Below, one piece after another: positions 1 to 9,450 of a DNA stretch of 64,000 nt. Location of the stretch: contig NC_020802.1 of the NCBI RefSeq assembly GCF_000153405.2, forward strand, positions 1,817,883 to 1,881,882, given 5' to 3'. The DNA is from Psychromonas sp. CNPT3. GTDB taxonomy: Bacteria; Pseudomonadota; Gammaproteobacteria; Enterobacterales; Psychromonadaceae. Numbering within the stretch: position 1 is the stretch's first letter; each line of letters opens with the position of its first letter. The translations under genes were made by a program, and so were the position numbers. The notes under the pieces were generated by a model, which saw nothing but the letters and a program-made list of their open reading frames with translations, did no database searches and was not told the DNA's origin.

Positions 1-887
1 ACCAGTTCCCCAATTTAACAATATCTGGGTGTTGATGGCGCGTTTTTTTATAGACAAAATAGAACTTATCGCCGGTGATTAGTGCGTGCATAGGGATACG
101 TACTAAATTAGTTTGATGCGCTTGCTCCGCCATTAAATAATTATCTATCAGGGTGATCCCTAAATCATAACGGGCAGCTTCTGTCGCTAATAACACATGA
201 CTAAAATGGCAGATTTTAACCTCCGTCGGTAAATTAAAACCACCTCGGGCGCACCATTGTTGCCAATCTTTCGGTTCCGATTTATATGTTTCATTATATT
301 GAACCGATAATAAAGGATGCTGCCAGAGTGCATCCGGGAGCGGTTTATCCTGGATCTGTTGCCATATTTTAGGGCCACACACCGGATAGAGCTTTTCTGC
401 ATATAAAAATTGGCTCACAAAATGATGCTTAGGTGGGTGAATGGTAATAAAGCAATCGGCTACATTATCATTACACTCAGGCTCATCCGTCACCATATTT
501 AACGTTAAATTTATCTCTGGATATTGCTCACGAAAATCCTCTAATCGGGGGATAAGCCAGCGCATGGCTAACGAGCTATATAACGCCAAACGCAGTTCAT
601 CACTTTTACCATAACGGATTGCTGCACTGGCATTCGACAAGCCCATTAAAGCGCAACTTATCTCATCAAAGTAACGCGCACCTACCTTGCTTAAGCTAAA
701 GGCGCGCCCATGCCTATCAAATAAATTTTCACCTAAATGATCCTCTAATATTTTCACCTGATGACTCACCGCACTTTGGGTCACGTTAAGCTCTAACGCG
801 GCTTTAGAAAAACTATGCAGGCGCGCAACCACTTCAAAACATTGCACTGCGCGTAAAGGAGGCAACTTCATATTAGTTAAACTCATG
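1..887 (-). CDS. LysR-family transcriptional regulator, C-terminus outside window
   Basis: The frame is open from the window edge to an ATG at 887, giving at least 295 residues. The N-terminus (MKLPPLRAVQCFEVVARLHS, then AALELNVTQSAVSHQVKILE) is a classic LysR winged helix-turn-helix, closest in style to GcvA-like regulators. The LysR substrate-binding domain follows. An alternative start at 872 (MKLPPL...) fits GcvA-type N-termini equally well. The 3' end is missing. It is divergent from the EamA exporter at 997, so it probably controls that gene in the usual LysR manner; the effector is unknown. Confidence 0.9.
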
Positions 888-996
888 CTAAATTAATTTT
901 AATCATTATACATCATACTAAAGCTGACATAAGCTGGTTTTACTGCAAGTCACTAAATTAAACATCAACCCCTTTTAAATACACTGGAATAATATA

Positions 997-1872
997 ATGC
1001 CTAAAATGACTGTCGGTTTTGCAATGATTTTATTGGTGATCGGTAATCTTATTGCGGTCTTCTCAGATGCATTGATAAAATCTTTGCCCGATGATAGCGC
1101 GGTATATCAATTTGTATTTTTTCGCCAACTTAGCGCCGTGCTTATATTATTCCCCTTATGTCATTTTCTGGGTAATAAAAATTTATTTCAAGATCTAAAA
1201 TGGCATCTTATACGTGGACACATTTGGTTGTTTGGCGCTATTTTTATGGTGATCTCACTCAATGCCTTACCTCTAGCAACGGCTAATGCCATTTTTTATG
1301 CAGCGCCTTTACTGATGCTTCCTTTAGCAATGCTGCTATTTAAAGAAAAGTTAACGCGCCAAACTATCTGGGTTTCCATCTTTGGCTTTATCGGGGTACT
1401 TATCGTCGTACAACCCACACATATTAGCTGGGCTGCAATCAGCGCGTTAATTGTGGCTTTTACCTTAGCCAGCAATAATATTTTGATCCGAAAATTACCG
1501 AAACAACATTCAATATTACAAACGTTACTGCTCACTAATCTTGTCGGCATACCGGCTGCGTTATGCTTGGCAATGTGGGAGGGAAAACCATGGCATTGGG
1601 AACCTATTGTGACGGCAACGGGCTCAACCTCGTTTATTTTAATTTATGCAGGTATCTGCATCTTTGTGTATCGCAGTGTCGAGGCCAGTAAAGTGGCAAG
1701 CGCCGAATATAGCGGACTGCTCGGCGCGGTGGGTGTCGGTCTCTTGTTCTTTAATGAAATACCCGAAATGAGTATGCTGATTGGCACCCTCTTTATCATC
1801 TTACCTTTAATTTGGTTAGCTAGATTTGAAGCAAAAAAAAGATATTTAGTATCCCAAACTAAAAGCGAATGA
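997..1872 (+). CDS. EamA/DMT-superfamily inner-membrane transporter
   Basis: The product has 291 residues and about ten hydrophobic segments arranged as two EamA repeats, the usual size and layout of drug/metabolite exporters. The first repeat carries FSDALIKSLPDDSAVYQFVF and the end of that repeat carries LFKEKLTRQTIWVSIFGFIG, typical of the family. Substrate cannot be read from sequence. It is divergent from the LysR gene, with a 109-bp shared intergenic region, and ends 12 bp from the convergent hydrolase gene. It is one of three DMT transporters in the window, which are not close copies of one another. Confidence 0.88.
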   Translation: MPKMTVGFAMILLVIGNLIAVFSDALIKSLPDDSAVYQFVFFRQLSAVLILFPLCHFLGNKNLFQDLKWHLIRGHIWLFGAIFMVISLNALPLATANAIFYAAPLLMLPLAMLLFKEKLTRQTIWVSIFGFIGVLIVVQPTHISWAAISALIVAFTLASNNILIRKLPKQHSILQTLLLTNLVGIPAALCLAMWEGKPWHWEPIVTATGSTSFILIYAGICIFVYRSVEASKVASAEYSGLLGAVGVGLLFFNEIPEMSMLIGTLFIILPLIWLARFEAKKRYLVSQTKSE

Positions 1873-1884
1873 CACGCACACAAA

Positions 1885-2844
1885 TTATAAAATATGCTGC
1901 CGATTTATTTTATCATCCACAAAAACGCGGCCACTTTTTATACTTTGATAAAAATGCTCAAACACCCGTCCCATTTCATTATTAGCATCACTTAAAAAGT
2001 AGCTATGACCTTTGGGAAAGTCATATTGATTATTAAAATTATCACAATCAATACTGTACACATTACGCTCTATTTTATGTTGATTTTCAGGGCCACTGTG
2101 ACCGAGGCGTCTCGATGCGACTTTATTTTTTAAATTAGAGATTTTACTGGCGCGTAACGCCAAATCATCACTTGCATAATACACCGAGACATTACGGGAG
2201 GCTTGACTCATCAAGCGTCCATCTTGACCCTCTTCAAGGCTCTCATTAACAATATCAGGCGCCATTAAAATAGTATTTCTAAATAACAGAGGAACACCAT
2301 GGGCTAAGTCATAATTATTCCACGCAGCCAAAGCCCCTCGAAACACGCGATTACCCATCGAATGCGCAAGTATATTAATGCGTTTTAGACAGGGTATATT
2401 GGGATCTGCTTTATCTCGCCACGTCATAAAAAATTCTAAAGCGCGTGCAAAAGCAAACGCACTTTGGTCGGCTGCTTTTTGATCATCCCAATAATCTTTT
2501 ACTATGCCAAAATCGTTATCACAAGGCCATATCAAGGCGATCACTTCAATAAGATTTTCTTCTTTTAAATCAAAATAGGCTTGTAGTTTCTCTGCCTGTG
2601 CAAAGATATCAATCTCAGGTAAGTTTGAAAAACCATGAATAAAGAACAAAATCTGTTGCGCCTTACTTTTTTTAAGGTGCTCCATCAAAGCATTCGAGCC
2701 GATTTCTATATATTTATTCGGCGCAGTGCGTGAGCAATAATAAAGATAATGCGCAGCACTATTATCGGTTAAATCAAATTGATACTCCCCTCCGAAGTCG
2801 CTATGAATAGATCCTTTGGGCGCTCTATTAGTAATAAACAGCAT
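1885..2844 (-). CDS. Alpha/beta hydrolase, DUF900-like
   Basis: The 319-residue protein has an alpha/beta-hydrolase core. ILFFIHGFSN at about 65-74 is the oxyanion-hole strand, and LAHSMGNRVF holds the nucleophile elbow with Ser162. Candidate acid and base are in the YYASDDLAL and KGHSYFLSD segments. This pattern matches the DUF900 esterase/lipase-like family. There is no signal peptide, so it is probably cytoplasmic. A strong AGGGG Shine-Dalgarno precedes the ATG. The physiological substrate is unknown. Confidence 0.8.
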   Translation of the reverse strand: MLFITNRAPKGSIHSDFGGEYQFDLTDNSAAHYLYYCSRTAPNKYIEIGSNALMEHLKKSKAQQILFFIHGFSNLPEIDIFAQAEKLQAYFDLKEENLIEVIALIWPCDNDFGIVKDYWDDQKAADQSAFAFARALEFFMTWRDKADPNIPCLKRINILAHSMGNRVFRGALAAWNNYDLAHGVPLLFRNTILMAPDIVNESLEEGQDGRLMSQASRNVSVYYASDDLALRASKISNLKNKVASRRLGHSGPENQHKIERNVYSIDCDNFNNQYDFPKGHSYFLSDANNEMGRVFEHFYQSIKSGRVFVDDKINRQHIL

Positions 2845-3018
2845 ATTTCCCCTTTATAGCGCGATTTTAAGTCTTGCTTAAAGGCGCTCTTAACATATAA
2901 AAATCATAATGGCAGATTATCAATGATACTTTTCAATCCTAAAAATGCACATCAAACATTAACCTTTTTATTATAGATAGAATTATATTTATCGTGGTCG
3001 CCTCTAAAAAATAAGCAT

Positions 3019-3048
3019 AAAAAAACCTCGTAAATCGAGGCTTTTTTA
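3019..3048 (-). terminator. Rho-independent terminator
   Basis: Arms CCTCG (3026-3030) and CGAGG (3036-3040) are extended by A/T pairs, with a T-run on the minus strand and a shorter one on plus. It lies just 3' of the lipoprotein gene at 3090 and may act in both directions. Confidence 0.75.
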
Positions 3049-3089
3049 CAGGGCATATACTGTCTGCAAACAGTGAACATAGACGTTAA

Positions 3090-3347
3090 CTATTTTTTGC
3101 AATAATCTTTAAAGCTTGGCGCTGTATTTTGAAAGTTTTGTTGTGCAGCAAGCTCCCAAGGTCGTGCGCATTGTTTGAGTTTAGCGCACCAAAGGTAACC
3201 TGCTGAGCCAATGCATTGATGCTCATCGATATCTGCCCCCACTAATATGCCCGTACTTATCGCTTTAGGTGCGATCGCCTTCTCACTCGTACAAGCACTC
3301 AGTGCAAAGACAATAAATAAACTAAACATTAATACTGTTTTCATCAT
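3090..3347 (-). CDS. Small lipoprotein with a cysteine-rich GYxWC...CxRPWE motif
   Basis: The 85-residue product has a lipoprotein signal peptide ending in the lipobox LSAC, so it should be lipidated at Cys19 or thereabouts. The mature part contains HQCIGSAGYLWCAKLKQCAR followed by PWEL, a small cysteine-rich motif found in secreted bacterial proteins of unknown role. Two adjacent ATG codons can start it. It has its own terminator and is probably monocistronic. Function is unknown. Confidence 0.7.
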   Translation of the reverse strand: MMKTVLMFSLFIVFALSACTSEKAIAPKAISTGILVGADIDEHQCIGSAGYLWCAKLKQCARPWELAAQQNFQNTAPSFKDYCKK

Positions 3348-3405
3348 ATGACTCTCTTTATTGCAGGCGTAACTTTAAGCCGAATATTTCGTAAACTAAA
3401 TTCAA

Positions 3406-4353
3406 TTATAAATTATAATGCTCACGGTACCATGCAAGGGTTTCTTGGATCGCTATTTCTGTTGAGGTAACGGGCATAGAAAATGCATTTTGAAATTTAT
3501 TATGCTCCACAATATACGGCTGATCCCACGCATACATCATCTCTTTAAGCTCTTTTAACATCGGATTGAATAATCCAAGGACACTCAGCATTTTTTTACC
3601 CGTAGCGCGCACTTTTATATTCTGACCAAGCTCAGTTTGCACGCAATCAAGTAACGCTTTAGTGCTGATTGTCGGTGCATTAGGAATGTGCCAAATTTCA
3701 CCTAACGCCTGATCTTGATCACTTAAAATAACTAATGCACGTGCAAAATCTTTAATATAAGTATAGCTATGTGCTAACTCGATATTGCCTAATACATTCA
3801 GCGGTTTTTGTAATAACGCATTTTTAAAGACGTCTTTTCCTAACCCTGAATTAATAACTTGTGGCCCATAAAAGTCAGAGGCGCGCCCTATTGTAACGCC
3901 GACATCGCCTTTCGCGTGTGCGACTAAGAGTATATCTGCCATTGCCATCCTCACTTTACCCTTATGACCGATTGCATTGCACGGCGAGAGTTCGGTGATG
4001 GGTAAACCCTGTGTATCACCATACATATACAAATTATCTGCATAAATTAGCTTCGCATTAGTGCGCATCACCCCCTTTAGGATACCTTGTGTTAAAGGTA
4101 TAAATTGAGTTGCCCACTGCGTATATTTAGGCATTGCACAATGAAAAACACTCCCCGCATCTTTACATATTTGGTAAACACTATCCTCGTCAGTTGCGTC
4201 TGCTGCCAATACCTTTATGTTGCTGGGTAATGTTTGATCTAATTTTCCACTTCGATTGACTAAACTGACTTCCCAACCTTGTTTAGCAAGTATTACCGCA
4301 ACCCAAACACCTAAAGGACCACTTCCAAAAACAACACTTTTATAATGAGACAT
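3406..4353 (-). CDS. Atypical extended SDR / NAD-dependent epimerase-like protein
   Basis: The 315-residue protein starts with a Rossmann fold (VVFGSGPLGVWVAVILAKQG, residues about 8-27) followed by an acidic/basic strand end, as in extended short-chain dehydrogenases. The YADNLYMYGDTQG and ELSP segments match the region before the catalytic YxxxK of UDP-sugar epimerases. The expected YxxxK itself is replaced by IGHKGKVR, so the usual catalytic tyrosine seems absent. It could be an atypical SDR or a nucleotide-sensing protein. Substrate is unknown. Confidence 0.75.
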   Translation of the reverse strand: MSHYKSVVFGSGPLGVWVAVILAKQGWEVSLVNRSGKLDQTLPSNIKVLAADATDEDSVYQICKDAGSVFHCAMPKYTQWATQFIPLTQGILKGVMRTNAKLIYADNLYMYGDTQGLPITELSPCNAIGHKGKVRMAMADILLVAHAKGDVGVTIGRASDFYGPQVINSGLGKDVFKNALLQKPLNVLGNIELAHSYTYIKDFARALVILSDQDQALGEIWHIPNAPTISTKALLDCVQTELGQNIKVRATGKKMLSVLGLFNPMLKELKEMMYAWDQPYIVEHNKFQNAFSMPVTSTEIAIQETLAWYREHYNL

Positions 4354-4414
4354 ACTTCCCCCTTAATTTTCTATACGAATAAATATAGCCTCAATATAAA
4401 TAACCAGTCCTATC

Positions 4415-4460
4415 TATACCCATAGATACTGCAAAATGCAAAATCAGCAAGCCAGATTGG
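4415..4460 (+). repeat. Short dispersed intergenic repeat, copy 1
   Basis: About 46 bp starting TATACCC and containing the core CAAAATCAGCAA followed by GCC. It resembles 9043-9083 (same strand) and 27739-27785 (opposite strand). All three copies are intergenic and imperfect. It is a short dispersed repeat family of unknown origin. Confidence 0.5.
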
Positions 4461-4513
4461 GTTTAGTTTCTAGGCATAAAATTGAAACGTAGTTATTCTA
4501 CATTGATGTTTTT

Positions 4514-4533
4514 AACAACACATCAACATCAAC
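4514..4533 (+). repeat. Exact 20-bp repeat, copy 1
   Basis: The 20-mer AACAACACATCAACATCAAC recurs exactly at 10901-10920. Here it forms the right part of a possible hairpin with TTGATGT at about 4503. Both copies are intergenic. Confidence 0.5.
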
Positions 4534-4651
4534 GATAAGTTCAATTTTAGCGAGTGCCTGATAAAGCATATTAAGGTAACAGGGGAATATCCTAAAAAGG
4601 ATCAGATAAGATCACAGCATTTACGTTAGCACCACTTAAAATGATGATCTC

Positions 4652-5116
4652 TTACTCATGTATGGCGGCTCGTTGGTAATGAAAAACCCCCTTTGGCTCT
4701 TCTTTTACATATTGCATACCGACATATTCTGCAATTTTAATTGACGCACTATTGCCTTTTTTAATCGACGCGCGTATTGGCGCTTTAATTTTATCCGCCA
4801 ACAGACTTAGCATCTGTTTACCGATACTTTGGCCTCGATGCGTAGGTGCAACCGTCCACGATAACTCAAACTCCCCATTTGCAAAATCACTGCGCAACGA
4901 CCCTACCGCTACGTTGTTTTTTTCGACAACATATAACATACGCAACGGATCTTGTAACAACGCATTTAACCATTTTTCATGCTCAGAATATTTTATCGGG
5001 GTACTACAATGGCTCGCCTGTTGCGTCTGTTTATCATTACGCCATTTAAGTAATAACGGGCCGTCTTCTAATGTTGCGAGGCGTAACAATAATGATTTTA
5101 AATGCGTTTTTGACAT
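4652..5116 (-). CDS. GNAT-family N-acetyltransferase
   Basis: The 154-residue protein is a complete GNAT domain. It has the N-terminal LRLATLEDGPLLLKWRNDK, a central GSLRSDFANGEFELSWTV strand pair, and the acetyl-CoA pyrophosphate loop in VAPTHRGQSIGKQML (RGxxxG/K). The 'WRND' start resembles RimJ/RimL-type or sugar-nucleotide acetyltransferases, but the acceptor is unknown. It is preceded on the same strand by ppsR with a 75-bp gap. Confidence 0.85.
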   Translation of the reverse strand: MSKTHLKSLLLRLATLEDGPLLLKWRNDKQTQQASHCSTPIKYSEHEKWLNALLQDPLRMLYVVEKNNVAVGSLRSDFANGEFELSWTVAPTHRGQSIGKQMLSLLADKIKAPIRASIKKGNSASIKIAEYVGMQYVKEEPKGVFHYQRAAIHE

Positions 5117-5191
5117 AGATTATCTTTCACTCTTTTACGCGCGATTAATAGACGAAATATTTTAAATTCAGGCAATGCCACGGTATTGATA

Positions 5192-5998
5192 TTAAAACAT
5201 TTGCCGTTTTATCTGGCAGATATCAATGATCTTTGCACTGATCTCTTCCACACTTTGTTTCGTCGTATCCAGAAAAGGTATGCCTTCACGGCGATATAAC
5301 ATTTCCACTTCATTGATTTCATAACGGCATTGTCGTAATGAGGCATATTGGCTATTTGCTAAACGTTGCGTGCGGATCTCATGTAAACGATGCGCATCAA
5401 TGGTTAGGCCAAATATTTTGTGTTTATTTTTTTTGAGCTCATCCGGTAACTTTAAATTATCCATATCCTCATGAATAAACGGATAATTTGCAGTCGAGAT
5501 ACCAAATTGCATTGCTAAATACAAACTACTCGGCGTTTTACCACAACGCGAGACGCCCACTAAAATTAAATCACTTTTATGTAAACGCTTTAAACTGATG
5601 CCATCATCGTTATCGAGCGAATAATTTATGGCATCAATGCGCGCATTGTAGGTTTCATTGCGCATACCATGTGTTCGATGCGGTTTGGGACGTGCTTTCA
5701 TACCTAATTCTTTTTCGAGAGGCGCAACAAAGGTTTTTAAAAAGTCATAACAGATCCCCTCACTCGCTTCGATAGTGGCTCGAATATCCGCATCGATGAT
5801 CGAATGGAAAACTAATGGGGCTTGCTGCTCGAAAATACTTTGATTGATTTTGACAACCGCATCCTGGGCTTTTTGCATATTTTCAACAAAAGGAATGGTT
5901 ATTTTTTCAAATTCCATATCAAATTGCGAGAGCACTGCATGGCCAAGTATTTCGGCTGTTATTGCTGTTCCATCGGAGATATAAAAGATCTTGCGCAC
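5192..5998 (-). CDS. ppsR: PEP synthetase regulatory protein (bifunctional kinase/pyrophosphorylase)
   Basis: The 268-residue DUF299 protein should inactivate PEP synthase by ADP-dependent phosphorylation of a threonine and reactivate it by Pi-dependent pyrophosphorolysis. The signature P-loop [20 protein letters not shown] lies near residues 147-166, followed by KTANYPF-like sequence (ISTANYPF) and conserved R/K-rich C-terminal segments. Length agrees with E. coli PpsR. It is divergent from ppsA across 132 bp, the usual gammaproteobacterial arrangement, which strengthens the call. Confidence 0.95.
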   Translation of the reverse strand: MRKIFYISDGTAITAEILGHAVLSQFDMEFEKITIPFVENMQKAQDAVVKINQSIFEQQAPLVFHSIIDADIRATIEASEGICYDFLKTFVAPLEKELGMKARPKPHRTHGMRNETYNARIDAINYSLDNDDGISLKRLHKSDLILVGVSRCGKTPSSLYLAMQFGISTANYPFIHEDMDNLKLPDELKKNKHKIFGLTIDAHRLHEIRTQRLANSQYASLRQCRYEINEVEMLYRREGIPFLDTTKQSVEEISAKIIDICQIKRQMF

Positions 5999-6130
5999 AG
6001 TATAATACCTCTAGATTAAAATTAATTGAGAGTCCTGGATTTTCATGATATATCAACCACATTGTAGCAGTGCAAAATACAATAAACTATCTTGTTAGTT
6101 AGTCCACCTTTGTGAATTTGGAGATTTACA

Positions 6131-8497
6131 GTGCAAAATTATGTACTTTGGTATGAACAACTAGGCATGACCGATGTGAATGTTGTTGGCGGTAAAAACG
6201 CATCATTAGGCGAAATGATCAGTCATTTATCTGATGCGGGTGTGCAAGTACCCGGCGGTTTTGCAACAACAGCTCACGCTTTCCAAGAGTTTTTAGAAGG
6301 CAGCGGTATCAATGATAAAATATATCAACTATTAGATGAACTTGATGTTGATAACTTACCTGAACTATCCAGGGTAGGTAAAAAAATCAGACAATGGATA
6401 ATAGAGACCCCATTTCAACCGGTACTTAAAGATGCCATTGCCACTGCTTATCAACGCTTAGCAAAAAGTTCCACTGGCATGTCCTTTGCCGTGCGATCTT
6501 CTGCGACCGCTGAAGATATGCCCGATGCATCTTTTGCAGGGCAACAAGAGACATTTTTAAATGTAATAGGTATCGATGCGGTATATGTTGCAATCAAACA
6601 CGTGTACGCCTCTTTATTTAATGATCGCGCCATTTCGTATCGTGTTCATCAAGGTTATACACATCGAGGTGTTGCGCTTTCAGCTGGCGTACAACGCATG
6701 GTGCGTAGTGACATTGGCGCCTCTGGCGTTATGTTTACACTCGACACAGAATCCGGTTTTGAGGATGTGGTCTTTATCACCTCATCATGGGGCCTCGGTG
6801 AGATGGTAGTGCAAGGCGCCGTTAATCCCGATGAGTTTTATGTACATAAAGCCACATTACAAGCACAACGCCCTGCTATTGTGCGTCGTCATTTTGGTAG
6901 CAAGCTCATTGAAATGGTTTACTCTGATGACCTTTCCCATGGGAAACAAGTCTTAATTAAAGACGTTGACAGCGCGCGCCGTCAGAAATTTTCAATCTCA
7001 GATGCGGATGTATCCGAGCTTGCGCTACAAGCATTAATTATAGAAAAACATTATGGTCGCCCGATGGATATTGAATGGGCAAAAGATGGTCTAGATGGAA
7101 AAATCTATATTGTTCAAGCGCGCCCAGAAACAGTACGCTCCCGTGAAAACAGCAATATCATGGAGCGTTATACCCTTAACGAGCCCGGTGAAGTGCTGAT
7201 TGAGGGCCGTGCTATTGGTTCAAAAATTGGGGCCGGTACAGCAAAAGTATTAACCTCCATTGATGAAATGGATAGGATCAAAGAAGGTGATGTTTTAGTC
7301 ACTGATATGACCGATCCCGATTGGGAGCCTATCATGAAACGCGCCTCTGCCATTGTCACTAATCGTGGTGGACGTACTTGTCATGCAGCCATTATTGCGC
7401 GTGAATTAGGCATTCCGGCGGTGGTCGGTTGCGCGAACGCAACAACGCAAATAAAAGAAGGCCAAGCGGTCACGGTTTCTTGCGCGCAAGGCGATACCGG
7501 GTTTGTCTATCAAGATATTCTTGATTTTTCAGTGCACTCATCGCAAGTGAATAATTTGCCGGCACTTCCCTTAAAAATAATGATGAATGTGGGTAACCCT
7601 GATCGCGCCTTTGATTTTGCACGATTACCCCATGCTGGCGTAGGTTTAGCCCGTGTTGAATTTATTATTAATCGCATGATAGGAATTCACCCTAAAGCAT
7701 TACTTAACTTTGAGGATCAAGACGCCAACCTACAACAAAAAATTAACGAGATGATCGTAGGTTATGCGGATCCGGTTGAATTTTACATTGCCAAGTTAAC
7801 CGAGGGGATCGCCACTTTAGCCTGCGCTTTTTCACCCGAAAAAGTCATTGTGCGTATGTCCGATTTCAAATCGAATGAGTATGCAAATTTACTCGGTGGT
7901 AAGCGTTATGAGCCTCAAGAAGAAAACCCTATGCTGGGATTTCGAGGCGCTTCTCGTTATGTGTCTGACGACTTTAGTGATTGCTTTGCATTAGAATGTG
8001 ACGCCATTAAACGCGTACGTAATGACATGGGATTTGTAAATGTAGAGATCATGATCCCCTTTGTGCGCACGGTAAGTGAGGCACAATCTGTCATTGATTT
8101 ATTAGCAAGTCATGGTTTAAAACGTGGCGAAAATGGCTTACGTATTATCATGATGTGTGAGATCCCATCGAACGCTTTACTGGCCGATGAGTTTTTAGCC
8201 TTGTTTGATGGATTCTCTATCGGATCAAACGATTTAACCCAATTAACATTGGGCCTAGATCGTGATTCAGGGATCATCTCGCATCTTTTTGATGAGCGTA
8301 ACCCCGCCGTTAAAAAATTATTATCGATGGCGATCAAAGCCTGTAAAGCGCAAGGTAAATACATCGGCATTTGCGGACAAGGCCCCTCTGATCATGAAGA
8401 TTTTGCAGCATGGTTAGTTGATGAAGGCATTGATAGTTTATCTTTAAATCCTGATACGGTGCTAAAAACATGGTTATATCTTGCTAAGCAACATTAA
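6131..8497 (+). CDS. ppsA: Phosphoenolpyruvate synthase
   Basis: The 788-residue enzyme makes PEP, AMP and Pi from pyruvate, ATP and water for gluconeogenesis. The order is an N-terminal ATP-grasp domain ([13 protein letters not shown] at about 19-31, [20 protein letters not shown]), the swivelling phosphohistidine domain with [20 protein letters not shown] (catalytic His in TCHA), and the C-terminal PEP/pyruvate barrel with [16 protein letters not shown] and the CGQGPSDH active-site end. It begins at GTG; the sequence from the second residue ([20 protein letters not shown]) fits the family N-terminus. The regulator ppsR is divergent. A strong terminator follows. Confidence 0.97.
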   Translation: MQNYVLWYEQLGMTDVNVVGGKNASLGEMISHLSDAGVQVPGGFATTAHAFQEFLEGSGINDKIYQLLDELDVDNLPELSRVGKKIRQWIIETPFQPVLKDAIATAYQRLAKSSTGMSFAVRSSATAEDMPDASFAGQQETFLNVIGIDAVYVAIKHVYASLFNDRAISYRVHQGYTHRGVALSAGVQRMVRSDIGASGVMFTLDTESGFEDVVFITSSWGLGEMVVQGAVNPDEFYVHKATLQAQRPAIVRRHFGSKLIEMVYSDDLSHGKQVLIKDVDSARRQKFSISDADVSELALQALIIEKHYGRPMDIEWAKDGLDGKIYIVQARPETVRSRENSNIMERYTLNEPGEVLIEGRAIGSKIGAGTAKVLTSIDEMDRIKEGDVLVTDMTDPDWEPIMKRASAIVTNRGGRTCHAAIIARELGIPAVVGCANATTQIKEGQAVTVSCAQGDTGFVYQDILDFSVHSSQVNNLPALPLKIMMNVGNPDRAFDFARLPHAGVGLARVEFIINRMIGIHPKALLNFEDQDANLQQKINEMIVGYADPVEFYIAKLTEGIATLACAFSPEKVIVRMSDFKSNEYANLLGGKRYEPQEENPMLGFRGASRYVSDDFSDCFALECDAIKRVRNDMGFVNVEIMIPFVRTVSEAQSVIDLLASHGLKRGENGLRIIMMCEIPSNALLADEFLALFDGFSIGSNDLTQLTLGLDRDSGIISHLFDERNPAVKKLLSMAIKACKAQGKYIGICGQGPSDHEDFAAWLVDEGIDSLSLNPDTVLKTWLYLAKQH

Positions 8498-8531
8498 ATA
8501 ATAAGCATTAAACAAGTATAAAGCGCACCTT

Positions 8532-8568
8532 AAAACCACGCTAGCACATAAATAGCGTGGTTTTTTTA
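8532..8568 (+). terminator. Rho-independent terminator of ppsA
   Basis: An AACCACGCTA / TAGCGTGGTT stem (arms at about 8534-8544 and 8552-8562) with a 7-nt loop is followed by a run of T. It lies 35 bp after the ppsA stop. Confidence 0.9.
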
Positions 8569-8787
8569 TCGCGAAAATCCGCTTCAACATTCAAACATCC
8601 AAACATGATCTCCCCTCTAAAACGCGCCTTAAAACCACAATAACCTTAATGTACGCATTACTTTGATGGCTTTTTAAACGCTTTTGAAAATTATAACTTT
8701 TAAAGTAAATTTGCTACATACATCACGTTTATTTTGCATTACTATCCCCGTAACAGAACGTTTAGCCTTGCTAAATGTTTGTTCCGA

Positions 8788-9036
8788 TGAAGACTGCAGG
8801 AGAGCGGCTGATTGCAAGGTATAGAACACCTTGATATAGCCCACCGAAGAAGTAAATCTTTCAGGTGTTTTCTATTCTTTTTGAATAGCGCTAAACGTAT
8901 ACGTTTAGATGAGCGAAATGAGGACTGTAGTTGGAGGAACCTCTGGAGAGAGCCGTTAATTCGGCCGCCGAAGGAGCAAACCTATCACCCCAAAAGTGAC
9001 AGGTGAAACTCTCAGGCAAAAGGACAGAGGAGTGGA
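8788..9036 (+). ncRNA. Tandem glycine riboswitch (gcvT motif)
   Basis: Two glycine aptamers lie in series. The second is textbook: GGAGAGAGCCG at about 8945, CGCCGAAGGAGCAA, then CTCTCAGGCAAAAGGACAGA at about 9010-9029. The first (GGAGAGCGGCTG, CACCGAAGAAGTAAATCTTT CAGGTG, GAGGACTG) is more diverged. It leads, after an inserted repeat, to an AGCS-type Na+/alanine-glycine symporter, a known class of target. A possible expression platform is a CAGATCC / GGGTCTG stem at 9148-9172; whether glycine turns the symporter on or off cannot be told from sequence. Confidence 0.92.
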
Positions 9037-9042
9037 AAGCTA

Positions 9043-9083
9043 TATACCCTTGATATTTCAAGATACAAAATCAGCAAACCTGA
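9043..9083 (+). repeat. Short dispersed intergenic repeat, copy 2
   Basis: About 41 bp (TATACCCTTGATATTTCAAG then ATACAAAATCAGCAAACCTGAT) matching 4415-4460 over most positions. It directly abuts the 3' end of the second glycine aptamer. Confidence 0.5.
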
Positions 9084-9147
9084 TAACGTATATTGAAGTA
9101 ACAGGGAGATACAAGCCCCGTAATGTCAGTGCGCATCAAAAACACCA

Positions 9148-9172
9148 CAGATCCGTGGTAATTTTGGGTCTG
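9148..9172 (+). promoter_or_regulatory. Possible expression-platform hairpin of the glycine riboswitch
   Basis: CAGATCC (9148-9154) can pair with GGGTCTG (9166-9172), and an alternative CCAC/GGTG-type stem at 9145-9158 is followed by TAATTTT. Mutually exclusive hairpins at this place suit a riboswitch platform, but no long T-run follows. Tentative. Confidence 0.3.
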
Positions 9173-9196
9173 TATTGAGATAACGAGGTAGTACTA

Positions 9197-9356
9197 ATAC
9201 CAAAGGAATTAAAGCAATGATCTGTCTTGCTTGTTGAGATTGTCCTACCTCTGTTGTGAGTTTTGAAGTGAGAGTAACACTCTCCTGCAACTCGCGCCTT
9301 GCTAGTGCTAATTTTGCCAGCGCAATACACGAAAGCTTAATTAATTCCATGGGTAC
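9197..9356 (+). repeat. 161-bp-class MITE-like repeat, copy 1 (diverged)
   Basis: This copy begins ATACCAAAGGAATTAA and ends in the near-inverted TTAATTAATTCCATGGGTAC. It shares the interior (TGTCTTGCTTGTTGAGATT, GTTGTGAGTTTTGAAGTGAG, CGCCTTGCTAGTGCTAATTT) with 12504-12664 and 19064-19224. It is the most diverged copy and lies between the glycine riboswitch and the symporter start, so it is probably part of that transcript's leader. A stop codon near its left end shows the short open frames in the other copies are not conserved. Confidence 0.85.
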
Positions 9357-9450
9357 CATGCACAATATATGCTTAGCGATAACCGTAGAATTTTTGCGTC
9401 TATTGCCTTTTCCCTCTTCTCCTTAAATATACTTTTATTAAGGGGAACTT

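Noticed and set aside
8812-9178. Two overlapping short plus-strand frames
   Set aside because: They overlie the tandem glycine riboswitch and its 3' flank and have no protein features.
9126-9365. Minus-strand frames of 79 and 64 residues
   Set aside because: They cross a MITE copy and lie antisense to the riboswitch leader.
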